From UMGS1502 sp045545435 (GTDB lineage Bacteria; Actinomycetota; Coriobacteriia; Coriobacteriales; Eggerthellaceae), in the NCBI GenBank assembly GCA_045545435.1, contig JAZQAV010000168.1:1-35985 (forward strand): a stretch of 35,985 nucleotides of DNA. The letters are read 5' to 3'. Shown here piece by piece: positions 1 through 7,870 of the stretch (its first letter is position 1; each line of letters opens with the position of its first letter). The notes under the pieces were generated by a model that did not search any database, was not told where the DNA came from, and saw only the letters and a list, made by a program, of their open reading frames with translations. The position numbers and the translations under genes are program-made.

Positions 1-1199
1 GGATCCAGCGGCATAAACGGCTCGCCAAAGCACGTAGAGAAGGTGGGAACGGGCTCGATAACGCCAATTTCGGTGCCGGCCAGCTTTGAGGTGAAGCCGG
101 ACAGGAAATAGTACTGGGCCTGAGCGGAATTGAGCTTGCTCACCGGGGGCATGACGCCAAAGGCATCGGCCGTCAGGAAGATGATGGCGCTGGGCGTGCC
201 ACCCAGGCCGTCAAGCTTGATGTTGGAGATATGCTCGATGGGATAACCAACGCGCGTGTTCACCGCGAGGCTATCGTCATCGAAATCGAATTCACGCGTT
301 TCGGGGTCCATGACCACGTTTTCAACCAGTGCGCCAAATTTGATGGCGTTGTAAATATCGGGCTCGCGCTCGGCAGACAGATTGATGCACTTCGCATAGC
401 AGCCACCTTCGAAATTGAAGATGCCCTCGTCGGACCAACCATGCTCGTCGTCGCCAATAAGCTGGCGAGCGGGATCGGCGGACAACGTGGTTTTACCCGT
501 GCCAGACAATCCGAAGAAGATGGCGGAGCGGCCGTCGTCGCCGATGTTGGCCGAGCAATGCATGGGCAAAACACCCTCTTGCGGCAGCACGTAGTTCATG
601 ATGCTGAACGCGGTTTTCTTGATTTCGCCCGCATATTGAGAACCAGCAATAACCGCCAGGTGCTTGTCGTAATCGAGGATAATACCCGCTTCGCTGCGCG
701 TATTGTCTCGCTCGGGAACGCATTTGAAGCCAGGGGCCACAACAAGCGTAAAGTCGGGCTCAAAATTTTCAAGCGCCTCTTCGGGCAAACGACGAAGCAG
801 CTGCGTAATGAACAGGCTCTGGCTTGCATACTCGCAAATCACGCGGAAGTTCTTTGCGTACGCAGGATCGGCGCCGGCGCAACCGTCAAAGACAAAAAGC
901 TCTTTGCCGTTTAAATACTCGCAAACGCGATCGTACAGGTTGTCGAAGGTTTGCTGGTCAGTGGGCATGTTTACGTCGCCCCATGCAACGGTGTCATGCG
1001 TGCCGGCGCTATCGACGATGAATTTGTCCTTAGCGGAGCGGCCGGTGTATTTACCGGTTTTTACCACTAAAGCCCCTGTTGAGCTAAGCAAACCCTCCCC
1101 TCGCTGCAACGCTTTTTCCACCAAAGCAGCGGGATGCAAGTTGCGATATACCGCAGCGGGTTGTTTGATGGGAAGGTTCTTGATAGCGGATGCGTCCAT
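1..1199 (-). CDS. pckA: Phosphoenolpyruvate carboxykinase (ATP), 3' end cut by window edge
   Basis: About 399 N-terminal codons of an enzyme normally around 530 residues, interconverting oxaloacetate + ATP and PEP + CO2 + ADP in the cytoplasm. The reading frame stays open to base 1, so the C-terminus lies outside. The N-terminal part has the family segment TGKYTGRSAKDKFIVD. The central part has MHCSANIG followed by the P-loop GLSGTGKTTLS (Gly230, Lys236) and the kinase-2/metal segment IGDDEHGW-DEGIFNFEGGCYAK, all diagnostic of the ATP-dependent class. The ATG at 1199 gives MDASAIKNLPIKQ and is preceded by AGGAG 12 nt upstream, a rather long spacing. In fermenting anaerobes the enzyme often runs towards oxaloacetate, fixing CO2 while making ATP; that direction is inferred. 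Transcription probably starts near 1323 from its own promoter. Identification is very secure. Confidence 0.96.
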   Translation of the reverse strand, partial: MDASAIKNLPIKQPAAVYRNLHPAALVEKALQRGEGLLSSTGALVVKTGKYTGRSAKDKFIVDSAGTHDTVAWGDVNMPTDQQTFDNLYDRVCEYLNGKELFVFDGCAGADPAYAKNFRVICEYASQSLFITQLLRRLPEEALENFEPDFTLVVAPGFKCVPERDNTRSEAGIILDYDKHLAVIAGSQYAGEIKKTAFSIMNYVLPQEGVLPMHCSANIGDDGRSAIFFGLSGTGKTTLSADPARQLIGDDEHGWSDEGIFNFEGGCYAKCINLSAEREPDIYNAIKFGALVENVVMDPETREFDFDDDSLAVNTRVGYPIEHISNIKLDGLGGTPSAIIFLTADAFGVMPPVSKLNSAQAQYYFLSGFTSKLAGTEIGVIEPVPTFSTCFGEPFMPLD

Positions 1200-1329
1200 T
1201 TTGCCTAAGCACTCCTCATTCGACTTGGATAGCCTGTTGAGCAACCTGCTCGGCGTTGCGAAACTATTGGCAACATCGAGCGAAGCGCACGTCAGCATAC
1301 GCGAAGCCAAGCTCGCATAGCACGTGAAT

Positions 1330-1338
1330 ACTATACCA
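1330..1338 (-). promoter_or_regulatory. Candidate extended -10 promoter of pckA
   Basis: On the minus strand this reads TGGTATAGT, a TGn extension plus a near-consensus -10 hexamer (TATAGT at 1335-1330). I see no good -35. It would give a 5' leader of about 120 nt before the pckA ATG. The rest of 1200-1482 shows no gene and no clear terminator for the upstream MFS gene. Confidence 0.4.
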
Positions 1339-1482
1339 TTCAAGCAAGACCGCGTATGAGGAACATATGCACTTTCGTCGATATTCGTGTGATAGGAAGC
1401 CGGCGGATTTCACCTGCGCGAACCGATGGCGTTCAGCATCCGAATGACAGCAACATGTCTTTCGCTAGCAGAAACAAGCCGC

Positions 1483-3432
1483 CTATGCCACCGCAGCCCC
1501 TGCGCGGCGCATGAGATACGCCATAAGGTCATAGCGATGCAAAATGCCAACGTATTTCCCCTCAAGCGTCACGGGCACGCGCTTCAAGCGAACGCGCGAA
1601 AGCGTGCGAATGAGCGCATCAATGCTTTCACCCGCATCAATTGAGACAACGTCTTTGGTCGCTAAATCCATAGCGGGAACATCGTGCAAAGCCTGCAAAT
1701 CGTTATCCAGCGAAGAAGCGTCATGCCACCAGGCAAACATTTGCACATCCGCCAGGTTATCGGGATCGGTCCCCGACAGGTACCGCATGATATCGCCGTC
1801 GGTGATAAAGCCAATGAGCTGGTTTTGCTCATCCACAAGCGGCAATCCGCCCGTTCGCAGCTGAGCCATGGCTATTGCCGCATCAAACGCGCTTGCTCCA
1901 CGCGGCAAGCTTTGACGATCTTCGCCCAGCAAACGGAGCAGGCCCTTCTGCGGTGCCTCCCCTGTTGCCCCTTCAGCGTGCGCACCATCGTCTGCAAACC
2001 CTGCGTCAACAGCCAATTCCTCAGGAAGCACGTATCCGGGCACCTTTGCTTTTACCTTGCGCACCGTCAGAATGGCAATTCCTCCACCGACCAGCGCCAC
2101 GAAAAACACCGTCATAACCGTCATGTCGAATGCGGCGGTTTGAGCGCTGAGCAGCGCTGCACCGTTAGCAACCTGCTGCGCTTCTGCGGCGCTCATGATG
2201 CCCACGAACAGCGACGATCCAACACAACCGCCAATTTGCAGGGCAATGGCAACCACAGTCACCCCGAAATTGCGCGCGCGGTGACCAAGCCGCGAAAGGG
2301 CAAAGCTTTGAGCAGGGCTTACGGCGATATTGGTACCAATCACGCACGGAATAAACGCCAGGGTGAGCATCCATACCTCAAATCGCTCGCCCAAATGCGA
2401 CACCATGAACGTTCCCAGCATAATCAGCGCAAAGGCAACGGGAAGAAGCACATCGATGCCGCGTCGGTCGAACACGCGCCCACCAAAAGGCGCGCACAGC
2501 GCACCCAGGATGGTTGCCGGCAGCAAAATAAGGGCGGCATCAAGGGCGCCTTGTCCCAACGAGCCTTGCAGGTACAGCGGTATAACGATATTCATAGAGA
2601 AGGTGCACATGAACGCCATGGTCATCATAAGCGTACCCAAACGAAAGCCGCCAACGGCAAACGGACTGAGGTCAATAAGCGGCTCAGCAAGCGAACGTTG
2701 GCGCCTCACGAATAGCACGAGCGCCACCACGCCGATTGCAAGCGAAGCCACGCTCATCACAATGACACCCGAGAACAGGGTGGTGATGCCGTACATGATG
2801 CCAACCAATGCCAAGCCAATGAGCCCAACAGATAAAATATCGAATTGGGGGTTCTCGTGCTCGGACGCATCGGGCACAAACGCAATCGCTGGAATCATGC
2901 AGCACACGATCAGTATGCTCATCAGGACAAAAAGTGCATGCCAGTCCCCTGTTGCCGAAATAACGAACCCGGATGCTATGGGGCCTGCCGAAGGCCCCAG
3001 CACGGTCGCAACGCTCACGATGCCCATATAAGAGCCCAGCTTGTTACGCGGAGCAACTGCCAACGTAAGCGCCATGGTAACCGGCATGGTGACCCCTATG
3101 CCCGCCGCCTGCACGATGCGGGCCGCCAGCAAAACAGGAAAACTCGAAGCAACGGCCCCCACAATGCTTCCCGCAAGCGTAACGCCCAATGAACCTATCA
3201 CCAGCACACGCGTGCTCATGCGGCGATTGAGGAACCCGGCAACGGGGATGGTTACGGCTATAACCAACATGTTCAGGGTAACAACCCACTGCACGGTTGT
3301 GTAATCGATCCCAAAATCAACCATCAGCGGGTTGAGGGCGACATTAAGGATGGTTTCGTTGAGCGTTGCAAGAAACGAACTGAACGCAATGACAAACAGA
3401 ATAAGACCAGTATGCTGGTAAGAGCGGTTCAT
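1483..3432 (-). CDS. MFS drug/anion exporter (DHA2-like, 14 TM) with C-terminal CBS-domain pair
   Basis: A 649-residue inner-membrane protein. About residues 1-465 form a major facilitator unit of the 14-helix DHA2 (EmrB/QacA/LmrB) type: the first helix contains LATLNETILNVAL, matching the family's LNxTIVNVALP signature, and the loop after TM2 carries GFLNRRMSTRVLVIGS (motif A region). After a linker of about 45 residues the C-terminus holds two CBS motifs, GGLPLVDEQNQLIGFITDGD and VKR-type RLKRVPVTLEGKYVGILHRYD. Plain DHA2 proteins are about 450-520 residues, so the CBS pair is an extension. CBS pairs usually bind adenosine nucleotides and gate transporters, so nucleotide control is inferred. 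The ATG at 3432 is chosen over upstream codons because GAGGTG sits just before it. The gene appears monocistronic. Substrate unknown. Confidence 0.88.
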   Translation of the reverse strand: MNRSYQHTGLILFVIAFSSFLATLNETILNVALNPLMVDFGIDYTTVQWVVTLNMLVIAVTIPVAGFLNRRMSTRVLVIGSLGVTLAGSIVGAVASSFPVLLAARIVQAAGIGVTMPVTMALTLAVAPRNKLGSYMGIVSVATVLGPSAGPIASGFVISATGDWHALFVLMSILIVCCMIPAIAFVPDASEHENPQFDILSVGLIGLALVGIMYGITTLFSGVIVMSVASLAIGVVALVLFVRRQRSLAEPLIDLSPFAVGGFRLGTLMMTMAFMCTFSMNIVIPLYLQGSLGQGALDAALILLPATILGALCAPFGGRVFDRRGIDVLLPVAFALIMLGTFMVSHLGERFEVWMLTLAFIPCVIGTNIAVSPAQSFALSRLGHRARNFGVTVVAIALQIGGCVGSSLFVGIMSAAEAQQVANGAALLSAQTAAFDMTVMTVFFVALVGGGIAILTVRKVKAKVPGYVLPEELAVDAGFADDGAHAEGATGEAPQKGLLRLLGEDRQSLPRGASAFDAAIAMAQLRTGGLPLVDEQNQLIGFITDGDIMRYLSGTDPDNLADVQMFAWWHDASSLDNDLQALHDVPAMDLATKDVVSIDAGESIDALIRTLSRVRLKRVPVTLEGKYVGILHRYDLMAYLMRRAGAAVA

Positions 3433-3537
3433 ATGACACCTCAATTGCTCTAATCGACAATACAAAAGCTTTCATTCGAACAGAGCTTTGAGAGGTCAAT
3501 GAAAGATAAACTACCGAAAGCGTTGACTATTGTAACG

Positions 3538-3558
3538 CGCGGCCCTTTAGGGGCCGCG
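3538..3558 (-). terminator. GC-rich hairpin downstream of the WYL regulator
   Basis: CGCGGCCC - TTTAG - GGGCCGCG, a perfect 8-bp stem lying 66 nt past the stop of the WYL gene and upstream of the MFS start. It lacks a U-run on the minus strand, so termination is uncertain; it may be an mRNA 3' stabiliser. Confidence 0.4.
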
Positions 3559-3623
3559 AATTCTCCATAATGTTGCGCATTGGCAACAGCGTCGTTAGCG
3601 ATGAGGCAATGAGCTCCGCAGCA

Positions 3624-4610
3624 CTATTGGTTGTAGGTCGCTACGATATTGCTCAGATACGCGCAATAAGCCTTTTTCAGCGATGCGGGCGCCTCTATGG
3701 TCACATCGTTGCCAAACGTTGCCAACCAGCCGAAAAACGTGGGGCTCTGCATTACCGTAACGTGGAAGCGCGCCGCATCGTCTCCAACGGGAACCGTAAC
3801 GATGTCTTTGCCAAACCTGTCCAGAACAGCGCTCACAGCGCTTGCTTTCACCAGCAGCGTAACGCCCACGGCCTCGCCATTGAACATATCGAACGTTCGC
3901 TGTTCGTACTGCGCAACGTCAAATTCCGCAATGCGCTCGTTGCGCGTGGCCTTTTCCTGCGAGACCTCAATGTGCAGCATGCGATCGACGCGGTAATTGG
4001 TAAAACCGGCATACTTGTCGTTCCAGGTTACCAGGTAATAGCAATCGTTCATGTACACCAGCTGAACAGGCGTTTCGCAGTAGGCTTCACCGTTTCGCTG
4101 AAGGACGCGATTCTTGTTTTGATCGTGCTTGAAATACTGGAACTCCACCTTGCGTTTTGCGGCCATAGCGCGCTGGATGGCGTCAAGATTGTAATAAACC
4201 GATTCGTTTTGGGTTTTAATGCGCCCTTCAACGTGGATATGTTTGCGTATATCGGCCGCAACGTGTTTGCTGCCCAATTTACCCAACGATTTAATAAGCG
4301 CATCGGATTTGCGTTTTGTTAAAAAGCGCGACGACTGTACCGCATCGGCAAGCAGGTACAACTCGCTCTCCTGAAACTCGCGCGAGGCAAGGCCGTACTC
4401 AACGGGAGCACGTTGGTATTTTTGGATATCGTACCCATAGTCTATAAGGCACTGAATGTCACGATAGAGCGTTTTGCGCTCGATGCTTATTCCGTACTCG
4501 GCCAGCCGATTGATTATTTGCGGACCCGTGAGCCCGTGATTGTCGTCGGTTTCTTCTTCGAAAATACGCGCAAGATAAAGAAGCTTGAGCTTTTGATCAA
4601 CTTTGGGCAT
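3624..4610 (-). CDS. WYL-domain transcriptional regulator (HTH + WYL)
   Basis: A 328-residue cytoplasmic regulator. The N-terminal ~75 residues form a winged helix of the HTH_11/DeoR-like type (KLKLLYLARIFEEETDD, then RKTLYRDIQCLIDYGYDI, the usual 'TxxRDIxxLxxxG' recognition segment). The centre, about residues 120-215, is a WYL domain: LDAIQRAMAAKRKVEFQYF, then YETP-like CETPVQLVYMNDCYYLVTWN and FTNYRVDRM, matching the conserved 'P..l....YYLva......r.yRldRi' pattern. The C-terminal ~100 residues are the usual WYL extension. WYL domains bind nucleic acid or nucleotide ligands. The ATG at 4610 is chosen because GGAAGGGA precedes it by 5 nt. Target unknown; the MFS gene downstream on the same strand is a candidate. 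Confidence 0.87.
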   Translation of the reverse strand: MPKVDQKLKLLYLARIFEEETDDNHGLTGPQIINRLAEYGISIERKTLYRDIQCLIDYGYDIQKYQRAPVEYGLASREFQESELYLLADAVQSSRFLTKRKSDALIKSLGKLGSKHVAADIRKHIHVEGRIKTQNESVYYNLDAIQRAMAAKRKVEFQYFKHDQNKNRVLQRNGEAYCETPVQLVYMNDCYYLVTWNDKYAGFTNYRVDRMLHIEVSQEKATRNERIAEFDVAQYEQRTFDMFNGEAVGVTLLVKASAVSAVLDRFGKDIVTVPVGDDAARFHVTVMQSPTFFGWLATFGNDVTIEAPASLKKAYCAYLSNIVATYNQ

Positions 4611-4663
4611 AACGTCCCTTCCGGAAATATATCGGCCCAACTGTAGCATGAGGCGCATCAAGT

Positions 4664-4719
4664 AAAAAATAGCTTCGTCTGCAGAGGCTCAAAAGCAGCC
4701 TTGAGCGGCGCATGAAGCT
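4664..4719 (-). terminator. Possible terminator after the small ORF at 4723-4947
   Basis: On the minus strand, AGCTTC and GAAGCT arms enclose an inner GCTCAA/TTGAGC stem and are followed by ATTTTTTAC. The outer stem is only 6 bp, so this is a moderate candidate. It also lies in the WYL gene's promoter region. Confidence 0.35.
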
Positions 4720-4722
4720 CTT

Positions 4723-4947
4723 TCAATCGTCTAAAAACAGTGTTTCGAAATCATTGATATACGGACCGGTAATGCCCAAATCTTTTATATCCTGCAGGCT
4801 TTTAAGGCCAAAGCTTTCCAAAAATGAACGCGTTTCACCCGCAACTGCCTTTTTGTCGCCCAGCTGTCCGCCATCGAACAACTCGCCCACTGCAACGGCG
4901 GCGCCCATTCGAAAATAGTCATTGTTTGAGAAGCCATCTTGGCGCAT
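4723..4947 (-). CDS. Small hypothetical protein (74 aa)
   Basis: An unrecognised acidic 74-residue protein starting MRQDGFSNNDYFRMG and ending INDFETLFLDD. It is supported mainly by an excellent ribosome-binding site, AAGGAGG, 9 nt before the ATG at 4947. The frame stays open further upstream but without a better start. No signal peptide or membrane segment is seen. It lies 121 nt downstream of the HTH gene at 5069-5503 on the same strand and may share its transcript. I assign no function. Confidence 0.65.
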   Translation of the reverse strand: MRQDGFSNNDYFRMGAAVAVGELFDGGQLGDKKAVAGETRSFLESFGLKSLQDIKDLGITGPYINDFETLFLDD

Positions 4948-5068
4948 ATCGTATCCCTCCTTAGTCGCTTGCGAGCAGCTTACACTGCTTTTCAAACGCG
5001 GGAGGGTACTGTAATGGACAGCCTTGACAACAATCGTCAAAGCTGGCGCCGCAAGCGTAAAGCCGCAG

Positions 5069-5503
5069 TTAAACGTCAAGTTTTTCGTTGATGGTGGCCT
5101 CACCGTGCCGGTAGAGCTCCTCGTTTACGCGTTGGAGCGAATAGCCGTGCTCAAGGCAGAAGATAATAATTGCATCACGACGCGATTTGCAATACAGCTC
5201 ATTGTGACCGGCTGCTTGCAAAACGCGATTTGCCTCCGTGAGCGTGCACCCCATCGTAATTATGATGGCCAGGAAATGTTCGCGGCTGGCATGCGCACGC
5301 CCCACGAATATTTCCCAGCCATACGTTGGATTTATTCCAGCAGCCTGGACAACCTTTGATCGCTGCAGGCCTTTTTCATCAAGGAGTTCTTGCAAGTATT
5401 CGGAAAGATCTCGTTTGGTTATGCGGTTCTTCTGCGCAAACTGTACGGGGTCCGGCGAATCCAGCAGTTGCTGCAGCAGCTCATCGGTCAAAGGTTCTTC
5501 CAC
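5069..5503 (-). CDS. HTH (XRE-like) domain protein
   Basis: A 144-residue soluble protein. The central part has a helix-turn-helix of XRE type: SEYLQELLDEKGLQRSKVVQ, then AAGINPTYGWEIFVGRAHAS, then REHFLAIIITMGCTLTEANR. The C-terminal third (YCKSRRDAIIIFCLEHGYSL) is typical of a gut-bacterial HTH family often found beside Ser/Thr kinase genes; that association is from memory, and no such kinase lies next to it here. The start is GTG at 5503: an in-frame stop 60 nt upstream leaves few alternatives, and the RBS (AGAAAGAAG) is weak. A CATAAT hexamer about 30 nt upstream may be its -10. It probably leads a two-gene unit with the 74-aa gene. Confidence 0.72.
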   Translation of the reverse strand: MEEPLTDELLQQLLDSPDPVQFAQKNRITKRDLSEYLQELLDEKGLQRSKVVQAAGINPTYGWEIFVGRAHASREHFLAIIITMGCTLTEANRVLQAAGHNELYCKSRRDAIIIFCLEHGYSLQRVNEELYRHGEATINEKLDV

Positions 5504-5577
5504 GGGCGCTTCTTTCTGCGTAAAAGGTACGTCTCGTATTATGAGCCGAACGTAACCAGTTTGCTAGAGCACCGCCG

Positions 5578-6732
5578 CTAAATGACCGATGCCAGCTTCT
5601 CGTTAACGCGCGCCATTACTTCCAGGTAATAAGCAGCATCTGCTTGCGACATCTCATCGGGATTGTATTTTTCCAAAGCGCTCGCGAAAGAAGCATAGCG
5701 CCTCATCATTGAGCTGTAACGAGAAAGCATGCTGGCAGCATTGCCCGATTCCTTGTACTCCTGCATGAACAGAACGTACTCATCCACAAACGCCTCGTAC
5801 TCCGTTAAGAAGTTTTTCAGCTCGGGCGTAACCCCGCTGCCATCATCGGCAGCAGAAGGCGCTTGGGAAGCTGAAGGTTCGGCTGGTGCTGCTGGAGCTT
5901 GCTGAGCAGATGCAGATTGCGCAGATGAAGATTGGCTTGAGGAAGATTGCGCTGCAGGTCGATCCTGCCCGCGTTCGTAAGTGGCTGTATAGTCGCCTAT
6001 TTTCAAGGTAAGGGAATCGCTTTTGAGCGTCGCTGGGAACAATTCGCTTCCTGAAGTTACTTGAGCTGTATTTTGCCCCGTTGTTTTCCAGGTGCAGTTG
6101 TAACCCTTGTCGCCAATAACCAAGTATGCCGAGCCGTCTTCTTTAAAGCTGATGTAATAATCGTTGCCTTGGGCGCGTAAATTACCTATTTGCGTTTTGT
6201 TGACTGACTCATTTCTGCCAGTCATGCTCACCATATCCCACGTGCCCACAAAAGCCGCCTGCCCCTGCTGCGAGCTCGCTGTTGAAGTGCTGCGCGAAGA
6301 ATTTGCAATCGCAGCGCAACTTCCGAACAACAGCACCGCAAGCAGAATGCTGACGGCATTTGTTACTATGCCCGCAATCGCGATGCCTTTACCGCTTTTT
6401 GTGCCTTTTTTAATCGAGAAGAATCCAACGAGGGCAAGGATAAGGCCAATTGCGCCTAAAACGAACGCGCCCAAATGGATGATTGGCGTGAACGAAGCAA
6501 TAAGGGCAACGATGCCAATCACCAAACCGGCAATCGCAAGTCCCGACGTGGTTTTATGCTGTTGAGGTGTTTGCCCCATAGGGGTAGTCCCGGCAGGCAT
6601 CGGTGGCGCCGGCGGTATTTCGGGGGCTGGCGGCGCAGGTGGAATTTCAGGGGCTGGTGGCGCAGGTGGAGCTTCAGCAATCACAGAATCTTGATTGACG
6701 TTGTTTTCCGGTTTCATGTTTTGGTCTGACAT
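5578..6732 (-). CDS. Proline-rich DUF4190-like membrane protein with lipocalin-like domain
   Basis: A 384-residue envelope protein of mosaic build. Residues 1-60 are a cytoplasmic proline-rich tail with tandem repeats of the unit PEIPPAPPA. Residues 65-150 hold three hydrophobic segments resembling the DUF4190 membrane module (SGLAIAGLVIGIVALI; GKGIAIAGIVTNAVSIL). Residues 165-260 form an extracytoplasmic beta-rich segment beginning FVGTWDMVSM and including YYISFKEDGSAYLVI, like small lipocalin-type domains. A Ser/Ala/Gln linker follows, then a helical C-terminus (ELKNFLTEYEAFVDEYVLFM) resembling DUF6591. The ATG at 6732 is chosen because AAAGG lies upstream and the longer form adds only a basic stretch. 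The function is not known; a cell-surface sensing or adhesion role is speculation. A long palindrome lies about 70-95 nt upstream. Confidence 0.72.
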   Translation of the reverse strand: MSDQNMKPENNVNQDSVIAEAPPAPPAPEIPPAPPAPEIPPAPPMPAGTTPMGQTPQQHKTTSGLAIAGLVIGIVALIASFTPIIHLGAFVLGAIGLILALVGFFSIKKGTKSGKGIAIAGIVTNAVSILLAVLLFGSCAAIANSSRSTSTASSQQGQAAFVGTWDMVSMTGRNESVNKTQIGNLRAQGNDYYISFKEDGSAYLVIGDKGYNCTWKTTGQNTAQVTSGSELFPATLKSDSLTLKIGDYTATYERGQDRPAAQSSSSQSSSAQSASAQQAPAAPAEPSASQAPSAADDGSGVTPELKNFLTEYEAFVDEYVLFMQEYKESGNAASMLSRYSSMMRRYASFASALEKYNPDEMSQADAAYYLEVMARVNEKLASVI

Positions 6733-6798
6733 CGCTCTTGCCTTTCTCAATCGCCATGTAAGGGCTTCATCAGTCAAGAGTACGTGTTACCTGCCCTT

Positions 6799-6825
6799 CG
6801 TTCATTAGCTGGCAGCTAATGAACG
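6799..6825. promoter_or_regulatory. 27-bp perfect palindrome upstream of the lipocalin-like gene
   Basis: Two 13-base arms, CGTTCATTAGCTG and CAGCTAATGAACG, are exact reverse complements around a single central G. No U-run follows on either strand, so it reads as an operator rather than a terminator. It lies between the licA terminator and the start of the 5578-6732 gene, where that gene's promoter should be. Confidence 0.55.
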
Positions 6826-6892
6826 GGCGGATGTGCGGGCACCTCTGCCGAATTCAGCCGGATTGCGCCCGCGGCGTTTGAGCATCGTTCGC

Positions 6893-6931
6893 AGCCAAAA
6901 AAGAAAAGGCGCGCATGTTGTGCGCGCCTTT
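6893..6931 (-). terminator. Rho-independent terminator of the licB-licA unit
   Basis: Stem AAAGGCGCGCA / TGCGCGCCTTT (11 bp, 5-nt loop) at 6905-6931, followed on the minus strand by a T-rich tail (CTTTTTTGG). It lies 20 nt past the licA stop. Confidence 0.85.
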
Positions 6932-6951
6932 GAGAACCAAAACTATATGGG

Positions 6952-7830
6952 TTACTTTGCCAGCTTTTCGAGGTTCTCCTTCGCACGGGCATACCGCGCA
7001 TCACCGTAGCCAATCAACGATTTGTCATACGCAGAACGCTGCTCGCCCCACAGGCTCCAAAGGAAATCAATGAGCACGATGTTGGCATACATGCGCTCCA
7101 TTTCGCTGGTTTCGGGCTCACGGTCAAAGTACGCACGCGCAAGCTCGAGCATTTGATCGTCAGAATACCCTGCTTCAATAGCGATATCGGCAAGGTCCCA
7201 AAGCGGATCGCACATGCCCGAATACTCCCAGTCCACCAAGTACAAGCGCTTGGATTGAGGATCCTTAACGAAGTTCTCGCACAACGGATCGCAGTGGCAA
7301 AACGCGCGCGGCTGCTCGGGGAGGTTGGCAAACACATTCATCACGCGTGCTTTTGTGTCCTGATAGTCATCCCACAAGGTTCCGCCATCAGCGTAAATGA
7401 GGCGCTCGTAATCATCCACCTTTTCGATAGGATCGAATATGACGTCAACGGGCTGGGCTTCGGCATGAAGCTTCGCAAACAGCTTGCCGATGAGCTGGAT
7501 GTTCTCGGATTCGCAGGCCGTGTTGGCATGAAGCGTCTCGGCGAAGGGAACGTATGCCGATATCTTGCGGCCTGTTTGGCCGTCGAAGTAATACAGCCTT
7601 GTGTCAACACCAATGCGGCTGGCCTCTTCGTTGATTATTTTTTCATCGCCGCGGTTAACGAGCTCCTCGGTGCCATCCCCAGGAAAGCGCACCACAACGT
7701 CGTAGGTATCGCTTACCGCCCTGAAGCTTTTGTTGGTAAGGCCACCCAGGCGCTCAATGCTGGCAGGGGCGGAAAAACCTTGCTCGGTAAGGAGTTCGGA
7801 TATTTGCTCTTCGGTGATTTCGGTATCCAT
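6952..7830 (-). CDS. licA: Choline kinase-like phosphotransferase (LicA family)
   Basis: A 292-residue soluble kinase of the APH/choline-kinase fold, predicted to phosphorylate choline (or ethanolamine) with ATP to give phosphocholine. The N-terminal lobe has LGGLTNKSFRAV, the family's 'GGlTNxxy' ATP-binding loop. The catalytic loop is FCHCDPLCENFV (usual form H-x-D-x-x-x-x-N: His, Asp and Asn all present). It is followed by LYLVDWEYSGMCDPLWDLA, the metal-binding 'iDwEy.g..dp.fDla' motif. The ATG at 7830 follows AGAAAGAAAGAG and lies 40 nt after the permease stop, so the two are probably cotranscribed. No cytidylyltransferase (LicC) or transferase (LicD) gene is in the window. Substrate is inferred from family and partner. 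Confidence 0.82.
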   Translation of the reverse strand: MDTEITEEQISELLTEQGFSAPASIERLGGLTNKSFRAVSDTYDVVVRFPGDGTEELVNRGDEKIINEEASRIGVDTRLYYFDGQTGRKISAYVPFAETLHANTACESENIQLIGKLFAKLHAEAQPVDVIFDPIEKVDDYERLIYADGGTLWDDYQDTKARVMNVFANLPEQPRAFCHCDPLCENFVKDPQSKRLYLVDWEYSGMCDPLWDLADIAIEAGYSDDQMLELARAYFDREPETSEMERMYANIVLIDFLWSLWGEQRSAYDKSLIGYGDARYARAKENLEKLAK

Positions 7831-7870
7831 CGAAACTCTTTCTTTCTCGCGGCTAACCGCAATCCGTTCT

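Noticed and set aside
1..6. GGATCC at the first base as a cloning-site relic
   Set aside because: A single BamHI hexamer at an edge can be chance; no matching site or vector sequence is at the other end.
231..1320. Two long plus-strand frames over pckA
   Set aside because: The minus strand encodes pckA without interruption; the plus-strand frames have no domain or RBS.
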